A stretch of DNA of 64,000 bases from WHTI01 sp963826105. GTDB lineage: Bacteria; Actinomycetota; CADDZG01; WHSQ01. The position numbers and the translations under genes were made by a program. Shown here piece after piece: positions 18,239 through 26,855 of the stretch (its first letter is position 1; every line of letters starts with the position of its first letter). The stretch covers positions 62,001-126,000 of the forward strand of contig CAWGWA010000007.1 of NCBI GenBank assembly GCA_963826105.1, read 5' to 3'. The notes under the pieces are model-generated. The model saw only the letters and a list, made by a program, of their open reading frames with translations. It was not told the origin of the DNA and did not search any database.

Positions 18239-18879
18239 AATCGATCGAAGAGGCCCGCCTCTATCTGGTCGCGCCGGCTCAACTCGAAGCGGGTCGCCTT
18301 GCCGACCTCGTCGGGCATCTCGCGGGGGCCGGGGTCGACCTCGTGCAACTGCGTGAGAAGGACCTCGATGGGGGAGAGGTGCTCGAACTTGGTGCCGAGG
18401 TTGCCGATGCGTGTCGCGCCGCCGGCATCCCGTTCGTGATCAACGATCGGCCCGATATCGCCCTCGCGCTTGGATGCGGGCTACATCTTGGCCAGGACGA
18501 TGTGCCCGCCGAGTTGGCTCGTCGGATCCTCGCCGATGCAGCGATCGGCCGGTCGACCCATTCGCGGGAGCAGGTCTCTGCGGAGTTAGCAGCAAGTCCG
18601 CGCCCGAGCTACATCGCGGTCGGTCCTGTGTACGCCACGCCGACCAAGCCGGGGCGTCCGGGAACGGGACTCGATCTGATCCGCTTCGCTGCAGAGGCCG
18701 CCGGCGACCTCCCGTGGTTCGCTATCGGAGGGATCGACGAGACGAACCTCGACGACGTCATCCGAGCAGGGGCACGGCGAGTGGTAGTCGTCCGGGCGGT
18801 CACCGAGGCGGCCGACCCGGTCGGGGCGGCCGCTCGCCTCAAAGAGAAGCTCGACGCTCAACCGCTGGTGGCCCGGTAG
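18235..18879 (+). CDS. thiE: Thiamine-phosphate synthase ThiE
   Basis: 214-residue TIM barrel joining the pyrimidine and thiazole halves to thiamine phosphate. Family motifs in order: VQLREKD, VINDRPDIALA, GLHLGQDD, IGRSTHS, YIAVGPVYATPTKPG, FAIGGID. GTG start overlapping the stop of the upstream gene by 4 bases. It works after ThiG (start of window). No TPP riboswitch is visible upstream; the region before the upstream gene is only a 15-bp repeat array. Confidence 0.94.
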   Translation: MKSIEEARLYLVAPAQLEAGRLADLVGHLAGAGVDLVQLREKDLDGGEVLELGAEVADACRAAGIPFVINDRPDIALALGCGLHLGQDDVPAELARRILADAAIGRSTHSREQVSAELAASPRPSYIAVGPVYATPTKPGRPGTGLDLIRFAAEAAGDLPWFAIGGIDETNLDDVIRAGARRVVVVRAVTEAADPVGAAARLKEKLDAQPLVAR

Positions 18880-18890
18880 TCTCTCCGACC

Positions 18891-19934
18891 ATGTTCAAGC
18901 CGCGCCTCGAATGGCTCCTCGCGTTCGTTCCCATCGCCGTCGTCCTGGAGCTAACCCATGGAGATGCGATCGCCATCTTCGTCATCTCGGCCCTGGCGAT
19001 CCTGCCGCTCGCTGGGTTGATCGGGCACGCCACCGAGGATCTCGCCGCCCGGACCGGACCTCAGATCGGCGGCCTGCTCAATGCGACGTTCGGGAACGTC
19101 ACTGAGCTCATCATCGCCTTCTTCCTCATCACCCGGGGCGAGATCGAGATCGTCAAGGCTTCCATCACAGGGTCGATCATCGGCAACGTGTTGCTCGTTC
19201 TCGGTCTTTCGTTCTTCGTCGGTGGATGGACTCGGGTCGAGCAGACCTTCAACCGGAACTCGGCGGGACTTCACACAGCGTCGCTCGCGATCGCAGTCAG
19301 CGCGCTGGTGTTGCCGGCGCTGTTCTCGTTCACACCCGAGGCGACGTTCTTCCGGACCGAGGCGGTTTCGATGGGGGTCTCGATCGTCCTCATGGCGACC
19401 TACGTTCTCGGGCTCGTGTTCACATTGAAAACCCACCGGTCCTTGTTCCGCTCCGACTTCGAGCACGGCCAACCGAAATGGTCGGTGAAGCGCGCCCTCG
19501 GAACGCTCGCCGGAGCGACCGTCGGCGTCGCGTTCATGAGTGAGTTCCTCGTTGGCGCACTTGAGGAAACGGTCGAGGAACTCGGGCTATCGAGGCTCTT
19601 CGTCGGACTCATCGTCGTCCCGATCATCGGTAACGCGGCCGAGCACTCGTCGGCGATCTTCCTGGCTGCCAAGGACAAGGTCGAGGTCTCGATCGAGATC
19701 GCGATCGGCTCCTCGACCCAGATAGCGATGTTCATCGCTCCGGTGTTGGTGTTCGTCTCCTACTTCGCCGGAGAGCCGATGGACCTCATCTTCAGCGGCC
19801 TCGAGATCGCCGCCGTAGCACTCTCGGCGATGATCCTCGGGTTCGTGGTCATGGACGGCCGCTCCAACTGGTTCGAGGGCGCCCAGCTCCTGGCGGCCTA
19901 CGCCATCATGGCGATCAGCTTCTTCTTCCTGTAG
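18891..19934 (+). CDS. Ca2+/H+ antiporter, CaCA family
   Basis: 347-residue polytopic membrane protein with about 11 hydrophobic segments. The two inverted repeats each carry the ion-binding motif of the family, GNVTELIIAF (about 62-71) and GNAAEHSSAI (about 244-253), with the essential glutamates present. It exports calcium, or another divalent ion, in exchange for protons. The ATG at 18891 lies 11 bases after the thiE stop. It is convergent with the next gene, with a 7-base gap and no evident terminator. Confidence 0.92.
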   Translation: MFKPRLEWLLAFVPIAVVLELTHGDAIAIFVISALAILPLAGLIGHATEDLAARTGPQIGGLLNATFGNVTELIIAFFLITRGEIEIVKASITGSIIGNVLLVLGLSFFVGGWTRVEQTFNRNSAGLHTASLAIAVSALVLPALFSFTPEATFFRTEAVSMGVSIVLMATYVLGLVFTLKTHRSLFRSDFEHGQPKWSVKRALGTLAGATVGVAFMSEFLVGALEETVEELGLSRLFVGLIVVPIIGNAAEHSSAIFLAAKDKVEVSIEIAIGSSTQIAMFIAPVLVFVSYFAGEPMDLIFSGLEIAAVALSAMILGFVVMDGRSNWFEGAQLLAAYAIMAISFFFL

Positions 19935-19941
19935 TTGGGAC

Positions 19942-20766
19942 CTAGAGCCCGTTCTCGTTCAGGAAATCCTGAATCAGCCGGGTCGTCTCCTCCGGGCGTT
20001 CCATCGACGGCAGATGAGCGGTATCCGGCACGATCTCCAAGCGAGCGCCAGGGATCTCTGAGGCGACGCGTTGGGAGATCAGGATGATGTCGGAGACATC
20101 TTTGTCTCCCACGACGACGAGCGTCGGCACCTCGATGCTTCCGAGTCGTTCGGATGCCGGCGGTTCGAGTTGCCGCTCATCGCTCAACGAATCCTTCGCC
20201 TCGATCAGTTTGGAGTAGGACTCGCTCAGCATGTCGGCGACGCGTTCCCGTATCTGTGGATCGACGGCCGTCGGTGGTCGGTAAGGCCCATCGACCCAGG
20301 TGCGGAGACTCAACTCGACGAGGGATGTGACATCGCCCTGCTCGAAGAAGAGGTCTTCCGCATCCCCGTAGGCAACGATGGGATCCGACCACTCATGCCC
20401 CCGGAGAGCGGGTCCGATCAGGACCAGACCGCTCACGAGCGCGGGATCGAGCACGACCAGTTCGAGCGCGGTCCGTCCTCCCATCGAACAACCGACCAAT
20501 GTGGCCTTGGTGCTCCGCACCTCGTCCATCACGGTCTCGGCATCTTCGGCGTATAGGAACGACTCCGTGTGGGCCGACGATCGCCCGTACCCCCGAGCGT
20601 CGTAGCGGATGACCCGATGGTCCTTCGAGTACGTCCGGACCTCGTGGTCCCACATCCGCCCGTCCGCGATCCCGGCATGCAGGAACAACAGGTCGGCTCC
20701 CTGGCCCGCGGTTTCGTAGAAGAGGCGGTCGTTCTTGACGGTGATGAAGCCGTTGACATCCCTCAA
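19942..20766 (-). CDS. Alpha/beta hydrolase
   Basis: 274-residue cytoplasmic alpha/beta hydrolase. LLFLHAGIADGRMWDHEV forms the oxyanion loop, Ser94 in VGCSMGGRTA is the nucleophile, and acid and base are likely the Asp in VVGDKDVSD and the His in PDTAHLPSMERP. Similar to 3-oxoadipate enol-lactonase-like enzymes; substrate unknown. The start at 20766 is a TTG with GGGAG eight bases upstream. The upstream region holds a 102-bp compound palindrome shared with the divergent DUF59 gene. Confidence 0.88.
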   Translation of the reverse strand: MRDVNGFITVKNDRLFYETAGQGADLLFLHAGIADGRMWDHEVRTYSKDHRVIRYDARGYGRSSAHTESFLYAEDAETVMDEVRSTKATLVGCSMGGRTALELVVLDPALVSGLVLIGPALRGHEWSDPIVAYGDAEDLFFEQGDVTSLVELSLRTWVDGPYRPPTAVDPQIRERVADMLSESYSKLIEAKDSLSDERQLEPPASERLGSIEVPTLVVVGDKDVSDIILISQRVASEIPGARLEIVPDTAHLPSMERPEETTRLIQDFLNENGL

Positions 20767-20858
20767 AGCAGAACTCCCATCCCTGGGGGCCTTCCGTCGT
20801 CGTGGTCGCCCAGCTTCTTCGACTTCCCGAGGCTCCGCAAGGCCATCCCAAGATCGTC

Positions 20859-20960
20859 AAAACTGTGGTCGACGTGGTCTGTGTGGTCATCGCATCGACC
20901 ACAAACCGAAGCTCCAGCGGTCATCGCATCGACCACGTTGACCGCACCGACCACAGTTTT
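20859..20960. repeat. Compound palindrome of GTGGTC/GACCAC elements
   Basis: The ends are a perfect 12-base inverted repeat, AAAACTGTGGTC (20859-20870) and GACCACAGTTTT (20949-20960). Inside are three GTGGTC boxes at 9-base spacing on the left and GACCAC boxes on the right. An inner dyad TGTGGTC-N8-GACCACA sits at 20882-20903. An 18-base direct repeat, GGTCATCGCATCGACCAC, occurs at 20885-20902 and 20919-20936. It lies in a 267-base divergent promoter region and may bind a dimeric regulator. Confidence 0.75.
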
Positions 20961-21033
20961 CGGCGAGTGTCTCAGCGCCCGACGTGGGTCTTCGGGGAAT
21001 CTGGGGGCCGGGCCCGTCGTTATGCTGCATGAC

Positions 21034-21348
21034 ATGGCTGATACGAAAGTGATCGAAGAGAAGATGGTCGAGGTCCTCCAGACCGTCGATGACCCGGAGC
21101 TCGGGATCGATATCTGGAATCTGGGACTCGTCTACAAGATCGACGTTAACGAGGACGGCGACGTCCACATCGAATTCACCCTGACCACCATGGGATGCCC
21201 GATCGCTCCGATGATCGACGAGCAGATCCGGGCCGCCTCGCAGTACATCGAGGACATCGGGGAGGTCACCACCGAGCTGGTCATGTACCCGCCGTGGTCC
21301 CCCGAGAAGATGTCCCCCCTCGCCCGCTCCGCCCTCGGCGTTATCTAG
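21034..21348 (+). CDS. MIP18/DUF59 family iron-sulfur assembly protein (SufT/PaaD-like)
   Basis: 104-residue protein. VDDPELGIDIWNLGLVY and LTTMGCPIAPMIDEQI are the family hallmarks, with the conserved Cys in the latter, and MYPPWSPEKMS the C-terminal signature. Stand-alone members help assemble iron-sulfur clusters; PaaD members mature a ring-hydroxylase. No suf or paa genes are nearby. ATG 21034 was chosen; an in-frame ATG at 21022 is possible. It stands alone behind the palindromic region and ahead of the SOS promoter. Confidence 0.9.
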   Translation: MADTKVIEEKMVEVLQTVDDPELGIDIWNLGLVYKIDVNEDGDVHIEFTLTTMGCPIAPMIDEQIRAASQYIEDIGEVTTELVMYPPWSPEKMSPLARSALGVI

Positions 21349-21368
21349 GACCCCTTCACACGGATGTC

Positions 21369-21412
21369 TTGACTCCGGCTGAGAGCGCGCCTACTATCGA
21401 ACATACGTTCGA
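21369..21412 (+). promoter_or_regulatory. Sigma-70 promoter with perfect LexA (SOS) box
   Basis: TTGACT (21369-21374), a 17-base spacer and TACTAT (21392-21397). The palindrome TCGAACATACGTTCGA (21397-21412) starts on the last base of the -10 box and covers the expected start site. It matches the mycobacterial LexA consensus TCGAAC-N4-GTTCGA exactly, so LexA would block this promoter until DNA damage. It reads toward the DUF6504-dnaE2-dinB operon. Confidence 0.88.
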
Positions 21413-21516
21413 CTGTTCGTGGTGGGCCTCTCTGTTGGGCTCCTCCCCGGGCTCGGATCGAGGCGGTTCTGCTCCCCGGCGCACCGTCCCCGCCACCGAC
21501 GGCCGAACGAGATATG

Positions 21517-21589
21517 GGGCCCGATGGGCTCGCCCGGTGCTTCCCCCGGGCGGGTCGGTCGGGCCCTCCTTCTCTTTCAGGAGAAAGAG
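21517..21589 (+). promoter_or_regulatory. Two hairpins in the SOS operon leader
   Basis: Hairpin 1 pairs GGGCCCGA (21517-21524) with TCGGGCCC (21559-21566), plus an inner CGCCCGG/CCGGGCG stem. Hairpin 2 pairs CTCTTTC (21572-21578) with GAAAGAG (21583-21589) and exposes AGGA in its loop, 17 bases before the first gene. They could modulate read-through or translation of the transcript made from the LexA-controlled promoter. Confidence 0.5.
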
Positions 21590-21600
21590 CGCGAAAACAC

Positions 21601-21913
21601 GTGGCGAAGCGGTACGACGAGGCCATCGAGGTGGTGCCGGATCCGATCGATGCGGATGTCCCGGTCGCGTTCCGGTGGCGGGGACGACGCTACGAGATCG
21701 ATCAACGGCTGTCGTCGTGGCGCGAAGCGTGGATCGCGGGCCGGGACGGACACAAGCAACGGGAGTACTTCCGGGTTCTGGCGCGGCCTGCGGGGCTGAC
21801 TCTCGGATGGGAATCTCGATTCGGATGGATTCCTGGTCCAGCTTGGAGCGGTCTACGACGTCTACCGGGACGTATCCCGTGGAGGATGGAAGCTGGCCCG
21901 AGTGTGGGACTGA
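21601..21913 (+). pseudogene. DUF6504-like protein, frameshifted
   Basis: Begins VAKRYDEAIEVVPDPIDADVP at GTG 21601, continues FRWRGRRYEIDQRLSSWREAW and REYFRVLARP in the same frame, then must change frame near 21800 to give DGFLVQLGAVYDVYRDVSRGGWKLARVWD and the stop at 21911-21913. The corrected protein is about 104 residues and looks like the small actinobacterial DUF6504 proteins, which I recall occurring beside Y-family polymerase genes. It is the first gene after the LexA box. One extra C around 21800-21803 accounts for the break. Confidence 0.65.
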
Positions 21914-21945
21914 TGGAATGGGACTGACGCGCTATCGTCCGGACG

Positions 21946-22369
21946 ATGACACACGACAAGCGCGCCGATGCGATCGCCGACGGAACGATCCGGATACCGA
22001 TCAACGAGGCGATGGGCTTCACCTACGACTCCAAGACTGCCGTGGAGATCGTCGTTCACTTACGTGGTCGCGCCCGAGCATTGCAACTCCGCCGGAGGGA
22101 TCCAGGGAGGGATGCTCGCCGCGTTCGCCGACTCGGTCCTCGGGGGAGCGAGTGCTCTGCATCTACCGCCCGAGCAGTACCCCGCGCTCGTGGAGATGAA
22201 GATCTCGATCTTCCGCCCCGCATCTGCGGGCACGACTCTGACCGGCAAGGGACGCGTGCTCAAAGCCGGCCGGCGCGTACTGTTCGCCGAAGCCGAGATC
22301 ACCGACGAGAGTGGCACCTTGATCGCCAAGGCCTCCGGCACGGAGATCCCCGCGAGTGTGCCCATCTAG
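21946..22369 (+). pseudogene. Hotdog-fold thioesterase (PaaI-like), frameshifted
   Basis: Reads MTHDKRADAIADGTIRIPIN and TYDSKTAVEIVV, then needs removal of one T at 22055-22056 to continue TYVVAPEHCNSAGGIQGGMLAAFAD and EMKISIFRPASAGTTLTGKGRV up to the TAG at 22367-22369. The corrected protein is about 140 residues. GGIQGGMLAAFADS is the catalytic helix of PaaI-type acyl-CoA thioesterases. Second gene of the SOS operon; why a thioesterase sits there is unclear. Confidence 0.75.
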
Positions 22370-22372
22370 TCC

Positions 22373-22401
22373 ACGGATCGTCGAGACGATCCGTTTCTGA
22401 G
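22373..22401 (+). promoter_or_regulatory. Structured hairpin element, copy 1 (before dnaE2)
   Basis: Perfect 10-base stem ACGGATCGTC / GACGATCCGT (22373-22382 and 22385-22394) followed by TTCTGAG and then TACTCAAG. It starts 3 bases after the thioesterase stop, 35 bases before the dnaE2 ATG. A second copy with compensatory changes lies at 59008-59036. It lacks a proper U-tract. Confidence 0.65.
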
Positions 22402-22436
22402 TACTCAAGTGGTCGCCTTTTCGAGGCGTCCCCGAC

Positions 22437-25400
22437 ATGAGTGGTTTCACTCATCTCCACTGCCATACGACGTGGTCGTTGCTCGATGGGGCGATCACCG
22501 CCGAGGCGTTGCCCGCGCTGGCGGCCGAGCGGGGGTTCGATGCGGTCGCGATGACCGATCACGATTCGTTGCTGGGGGCGGTGCGGTTCACCAAGGCGTG
22601 CCGGAGGGCGGGGATCAAACCGATCTACGGAGCCGAGCTGACCGTTCGCTCGGCCCTTCCCGATGTAGCCCGGAGCCACGTAACCGTGATCGCGCGGAAC
22701 CAGACCGGTTACGGGAACCTGTGCCGGTTGATCTCGGGTGCTCACCTCACCAACGAACGAGGTGATCCCGAGACGACGTTCGAGTCGATCGCCGAGCGAT
22801 GCGACGGATTGTTCGTGTTCTCCGGTTGCGCGCGCAGCGACGTGGCGCGCCTCGCGGCGCAAGGTCGGATCCCGCAGGCGGTCGAGATCGCCCGCAAGTG
22901 GCACGGCGCGCTCGGCGAGGCCTACCGGATCGAGGTCTTCGATCACCGGGGGTACGGCGACCGGATGCTCCGGGACCGGCTCCTCAAGGTCGCGCACGAC
23001 GCCGAGATCCATCCGGTCGCGACCAACGACGTCCACTACGCATCGGCGAGGGACTCCGGTACCCACGAACTCCTGCACGCGCTCGATGCCATCGTGCCGT
23101 TGTCCCGAACCCAGGCGTTGCGCTCGAACTCCGAGTACCACCTCAAGCCACCCGCCGAGATGACCGCATTGTTCGACGACGTTCCCGAGGCTCTCCGCGA
23201 GACCCGCTACATCGCCGAGGAGTGCGACTTCGAGCTCGAGCTTGGCCGCTACCACTTCCCCGACGTTCCCGGCCGCGACGAACGGAGGGCCGGTGGAGAT
23301 CTGCGGCAACGCTGCTTTGAGGGCGCCGCCCGTCGCTACAACCCGATCCCCAAGATCATCGAGGAGCGCCTGGAACACGAACTGAGCGTCATCCTGGATA
23401 TGGGGTGGCCGGCGTTCTTCCTCCTCGTGGCCGACATCGTCGATCACGTCCGCTACGAGATGGGCGTCAGATGTTCGTGCCGGGGGAGCGCGGCAGGCTC
23501 GCTCGTCTGTTACGTCCTCGGGATCTCCGATGTCGATCCGGTGCGCTACGACCTCCTGTTCGAGCGCTTCATGAACTCGCGCCGGGAGGAACTCCCCGAC
23601 ATCGACATCGACGTCGAGTCCCATCGACGGGAGGAGATCCTGAGATACATCCTCAAGACCTATGGACGCGACCAGACCGCGGTGTGCTGCATGGTCGATA
23701 CCTTCCGGGCCCGCGGTGCGATCCGCGAGGTCGGCAAGGCGCTCGGCCTGCCGCCCGAGGAACTCGATTTCGTCGCCAAGGCATTCCCTCGGATCCGGGC
23801 CAAGGACATCCCTGCTGCGATCGAACGTCTTCCCGAACTCGGGGGCACTAATCTCAAGTCGGAACAGCTCGAGCAGATGTTCGAGCTCTGTTTCGCGATC
23901 GACGGGTTCCCCCGCCATCTCGCGCTCCATCCGTCGGGGGTGATCCTGTCGTCGAATGATCTCGGCGACCGGGTCCCGATGCAGGAGAGCTTTGCCGGCT
24001 TCACGATGCTGCAGGCCGACAAACACGACGTCGAGGACCTCGGGCTGGTGAAGCTCGATGTACTCGGGGTGAGGATGTTCTCGGCGATCTCCCACGCGAC
24101 AGACGAGATCGAGCGGATCACCGGCGAGCAGTTGGACATCGACTCGGTCCCGCGCGATGACCCCGCCACGTACGACCTGATCCGGTCGTCGCGCACGATC
24201 GGATGTTTCCAGATCGAATCGCCGGGGCAGCGAGAGCTGCTCGCCCGGATGCAACCGGATCGTTTCGAGGATCTGGTCGTCGACATCTCGTTGTTCCGTC
24301 CAGGCCCCGTCCAATCCGACATGGTCGGTCCCTATCTGATGCGCCGTCACGGCTTCGAGGATGTCGTCTATCCATACGAGACCCTCAGAGAGATCCTGCG
24401 CGAAACCAACGGAATCATCGTGTTCCACGAGCAGCTGATCCGGGTCATCGCGATGGCGACCGGATGCAGCCTTGCCGATGCCGACTACATCCGCCGGCAC
24501 CTCGACTCCGACCACCCCGACGACACCGTGAGCAGCTGGTTCCAGTCGGCGTCGGTCGCCACCGGACTGAGCTCGTCTCAGGCTGCATCGCTGTGGAAGG
24601 AAGTGTTTGCGTTCGCCTCGTTCGGGTTCTGCAAGTCACACGCGGCTGCGTTCGCGGTGCCCACTTACATCTCGGCCTGGCTCAAGGTTCATCACACGGC
24701 CGAGTTCGTGGCCGGGCTCTTGACCCATGATCCCGGGATGTACCCGCGACGATTGATCGTGGCCGACGCCCGGACCTCGGGGGTGCCGATCCTGCCGGTC
24801 GACGTCAACCACTCTGACACGGTTTATCGGGCCGAACCCGTAGATACCGGAGCCAGAAGCGGGTCGCCTCGGCGAGACGCGGGAAATGGACATGGCGTTC
24901 GGCTGGCGTTGTCCGAAGTGAAGGACATCTCGGAGGCCGAGATGGATTCCATCGTGGTGGCGCAGCCGTTCACTTCGCTCGAGGATCTGTGGCGCCGGAC
25001 CGAGTTGTCGCGGCCGGTGCTCGAGCACCTCGTTCATATCGGGGCCTGCGAGGCCATCTCGGGAGGACGGTCGCGCCGCGAGCTCCTGTGGCGCGCCACC
25101 GATCTCGCCGCCCGTCCCCGGTACAAGGCCGGTCAGCAGATGTCCCTGTCGCTCGATGACGACGTTGCGGTCAGCGAACTCAAGGGACTCACCGACTACA
25201 CCGCGATGGAGGAGACCGAAGCCGAGCTCGAGGTCACCGGGATCGATGCACGGAGGCACGTCATGGCTCTCTACGAGCCGCTGATGAAGGAGCTCGGCTG
25301 TACCCCGGGAGCCGAACTGCGGACGAAGCGTAACGATTCCGAGGTTTGGGTGGCCGGGGTGAAGGTGTCGAGCCAGACCCCCCAGATCCGTTCCGGGCAG

Positions 25401-25760
25401 AGGATCATCTTCGTGACGCTCGACGATCTCACCGGGCCGTTGGACGTCACGTTGTTCGAACGTGTGCAGCCGTGGTGCGCGGCGACGGTGTTCCACTCCT
25501 GGATCCTGTTGTTCCGAGGAGCGGTGCGTAAACGCGGTGGGGCATCGAGGACGAGGCGGACCCACCCGAACAACGTCGGGGTCACGGTTGTGGTCGAGGA
25601 GGCGTTCGATCTCGCCGAGATCGCCCGGGACCGGGCCGCCGGGATGACCCCATCCGAGGCTCTGGCACGGCAGAGGAAGCGGGCGACGGGTCCGATGAAG
25701 GCCCGGATGGCCGCCGGGCGCAAGCTGTGGCACGCCAGCGGGGGCTCAGCCGGTGGCTGA
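22437..25760 (+). CDS. dnaE2: Error-prone DNA polymerase III alpha subunit, DnaE2-like
   Basis: 1107-residue C-family polymerase. PHP domain 1-200 (FTHLHCHTTWSLLDG, MTDHDS); palm with catalytic Asp388, Asp390 and Asp392 (LPDIDIDVES); fingers with RPGPVQSDMVGPYL and FHEQLIRV; helix-hairpin-helix region; OB fold (VWVAGVKVSSQTPQI) near the C-terminus. Length and the GYGNLCRLIS and FRARGAIREVGKALGL motifs fit DnaE2 rather than the longer replicative DnaE1 of actinobacteria. It performs damage-tolerant, mutagenic synthesis. It lies in an operon with dinB behind a LexA box. imuA and imuB, its usual partners, are absent here. Confidence 0.9.
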   Translation: MSGFTHLHCHTTWSLLDGAITAEALPALAAERGFDAVAMTDHDSLLGAVRFTKACRRAGIKPIYGAELTVRSALPDVARSHVTVIARNQTGYGNLCRLISGAHLTNERGDPETTFESIAERCDGLFVFSGCARSDVARLAAQGRIPQAVEIARKWHGALGEAYRIEVFDHRGYGDRMLRDRLLKVAHDAEIHPVATNDVHYASARDSGTHELLHALDAIVPLSRTQALRSNSEYHLKPPAEMTALFDDVPEALRETRYIAEECDFELELGRYHFPDVPGRDERRAGGDLRQRCFEGAARRYNPIPKIIEERLEHELSVILDMGWPAFFLLVADIVDHVRYEMGVRCSCRGSAAGSLVCYVLGISDVDPVRYDLLFERFMNSRREELPDIDIDVESHRREEILRYILKTYGRDQTAVCCMVDTFRARGAIREVGKALGLPPEELDFVAKAFPRIRAKDIPAAIERLPELGGTNLKSEQLEQMFELCFAIDGFPRHLALHPSGVILSSNDLGDRVPMQESFAGFTMLQADKHDVEDLGLVKLDVLGVRMFSAISHATDEIERITGEQLDIDSVPRDDPATYDLIRSSRTIGCFQIESPGQRELLARMQPDRFEDLVVDISLFRPGPVQSDMVGPYLMRRHGFEDVVYPYETLREILRETNGIIVFHEQLIRVIAMATGCSLADADYIRRHLDSDHPDDTVSSWFQSASVATGLSSSQAASLWKEVFAFASFGFCKSHAAAFAVPTYISAWLKVHHTAEFVAGLLTHDPGMYPRRLIVADARTSGVPILPVDVNHSDTVYRAEPVDTGARSGSPRRDAGNGHGVRLALSEVKDISEAEMDSIVVAQPFTSLEDLWRRTELSRPVLEHLVHIGACEAISGGRSRRELLWRATDLAARPRYKAGQQMSLSLDDDVAVSELKGLTDYTAMEETEAELEVTGIDARRHVMALYEPLMKELGCTPGAELRTKRNDSEVWVAGVKVSSQTPQIRSGQRIIFVTLDDLTGPLDVTLFERVQPWCAATVFHSWILLFRGAVRKRGGASRTRRTHPNNVGVTVVVEEAFDLAEIARDRAAGMTPSEALARQRKRATGPMKARMAAGRKLWHASGGSAGG

Positions 25761-26826
25761 TCTGCTAGCTCGTCTCAATCGCACCCTCGCGATGCCCGAA
25801 GATGGAGACGTGACCGTACTTACCTTCCATCTCGACCGCACCCCTCCTGAGGGGTGGGATGAGTTCGCGCGCGCTTCGGGTCGCTACTTCTTCTCGACCG
25901 TCCGCTGGACCGAAGCGGTTGCCGCCGGATTCGGCAGCGAGGCGCTGTTCGCAACCCTCATGGACGGCGACGAGATCGTGGTTGCGATGATCGGGACGGA
26001 ACGCAAGACGGTCGGTTTCCGGATACTCCATTCGTTCTTCCCCTACGGCGGCCTGATCGGTGACGTGAGCCACGGTGATGAACTGCTGGACCACTTTCTT
26101 CCCGCGCTGAAGGAGCGCGGCTACCACTCACTCGTGGTTGAGGATCCCTCCTGCGGGCTACCCGAAAGACATGTCGCTCAGCCCGTATTCGGCCGCAGGC
26201 ACGTTCGGTCCATGGAACCTCGGGAAGGTCCCATCGATGAGGCTGCGATCTTCAGCTCGTACCACAAGTCGGTCAAGAAGAACGTGCGACGCGCCCGCGA
26301 AGCCGGACTCGTGGTCACCGAGGCGACGTCCGAGGCAGAGGTCGACGACATCTACGAGATGTACCGCTCGGCGATGGAGCGGAACTACGCGCCCACCTGG
26401 TACCCGAAGGATCTGTTCGTCGAGCTGATGCACCGGTTCGTACCAACTGGCGAGGTGAGATACCTGGTCGTGAAGCACGACGGTCACATGATCGGGATGA
26501 TGGCGATGCTTTACTCCGAACATGGAGGTCACTACTGGATGGGTGGATCCTCGGAAGACGGTCTAAAGCTCAGGGTCAACGACCTTCTGTTCCACCATGC
26601 GATCTGCCTATCGGTGGAGCGCGGCGACCACTTCCTCGACTTCATGGGTACCGGTGTCGATGACGAATCGCTGGCTCGTTTCAAGGAGAAATGGGGGGGT
26701 GTGTCGGAGCAGGTCCTCGGCTATCACCTCGACCTCGCCCCGTTCCGCGCCAAGCTCCTTCGGGTCGCGTACCGACTGGTGCGTAAAGGTCCCGGAGCCT
26801 GGGTCGTGCGCAAGATCATCCGCTGA
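25753..26826 (+). CDS. FemAB/GNAT-like aminoacyl- or acyltransferase
   Basis: 357-residue protein of the FemAB-like GNAT superfamily. YHKSVKKNVRRAREAGLVV is the typical substrate-binding helix; GGHYWMGGSSEDGLKLRVNDLLFHHAICLSVERG and LARFKEKWGG are the family C-terminal signature. FemAB proteins add amino acids to lipid II stem peptides, and relatives modify exopolysaccharide. The GTG start overlaps the dnaE2 stop by 8 bases and dinB follows after 29 bases, so it belongs to the SOS operon by position. No membrane segment is present. Confidence 0.83.
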   Translation: MADLLARLNRTLAMPEDGDVTVLTFHLDRTPPEGWDEFARASGRYFFSTVRWTEAVAAGFGSEALFATLMDGDEIVVAMIGTERKTVGFRILHSFFPYGGLIGDVSHGDELLDHFLPALKERGYHSLVVEDPSCGLPERHVAQPVFGRRHVRSMEPREGPIDEAAIFSSYHKSVKKNVRRAREAGLVVTEATSEAEVDDIYEMYRSAMERNYAPTWYPKDLFVELMHRFVPTGEVRYLVVKHDGHMIGMMAMLYSEHGGHYWMGGSSEDGLKLRVNDLLFHHAICLSVERGDHFLDFMGTGVDDESLARFKEKWGGVSEQVLGYHLDLAPFRAKLLRVAYRLVRKGPGAWVVRKIIR

Positions 26827-26855
26827 TCCGGGATCGAGGCGGCAGTAGCATCGCG

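Noticed and set aside
20859..20960. CRISPR array
   Set aside because: The repeats are palindromic half-sites with 9-base and 34-base spacing, without uniform spacers, and no cas genes are near.
22299..24515. 738-codon open frame on the minus strand
   Set aside because: It lies wholly opposite dnaE2 and its protein has no recognisable family; long antisense frames are expected in GC-rich genes. The same holds for 24636-25733 (minus).
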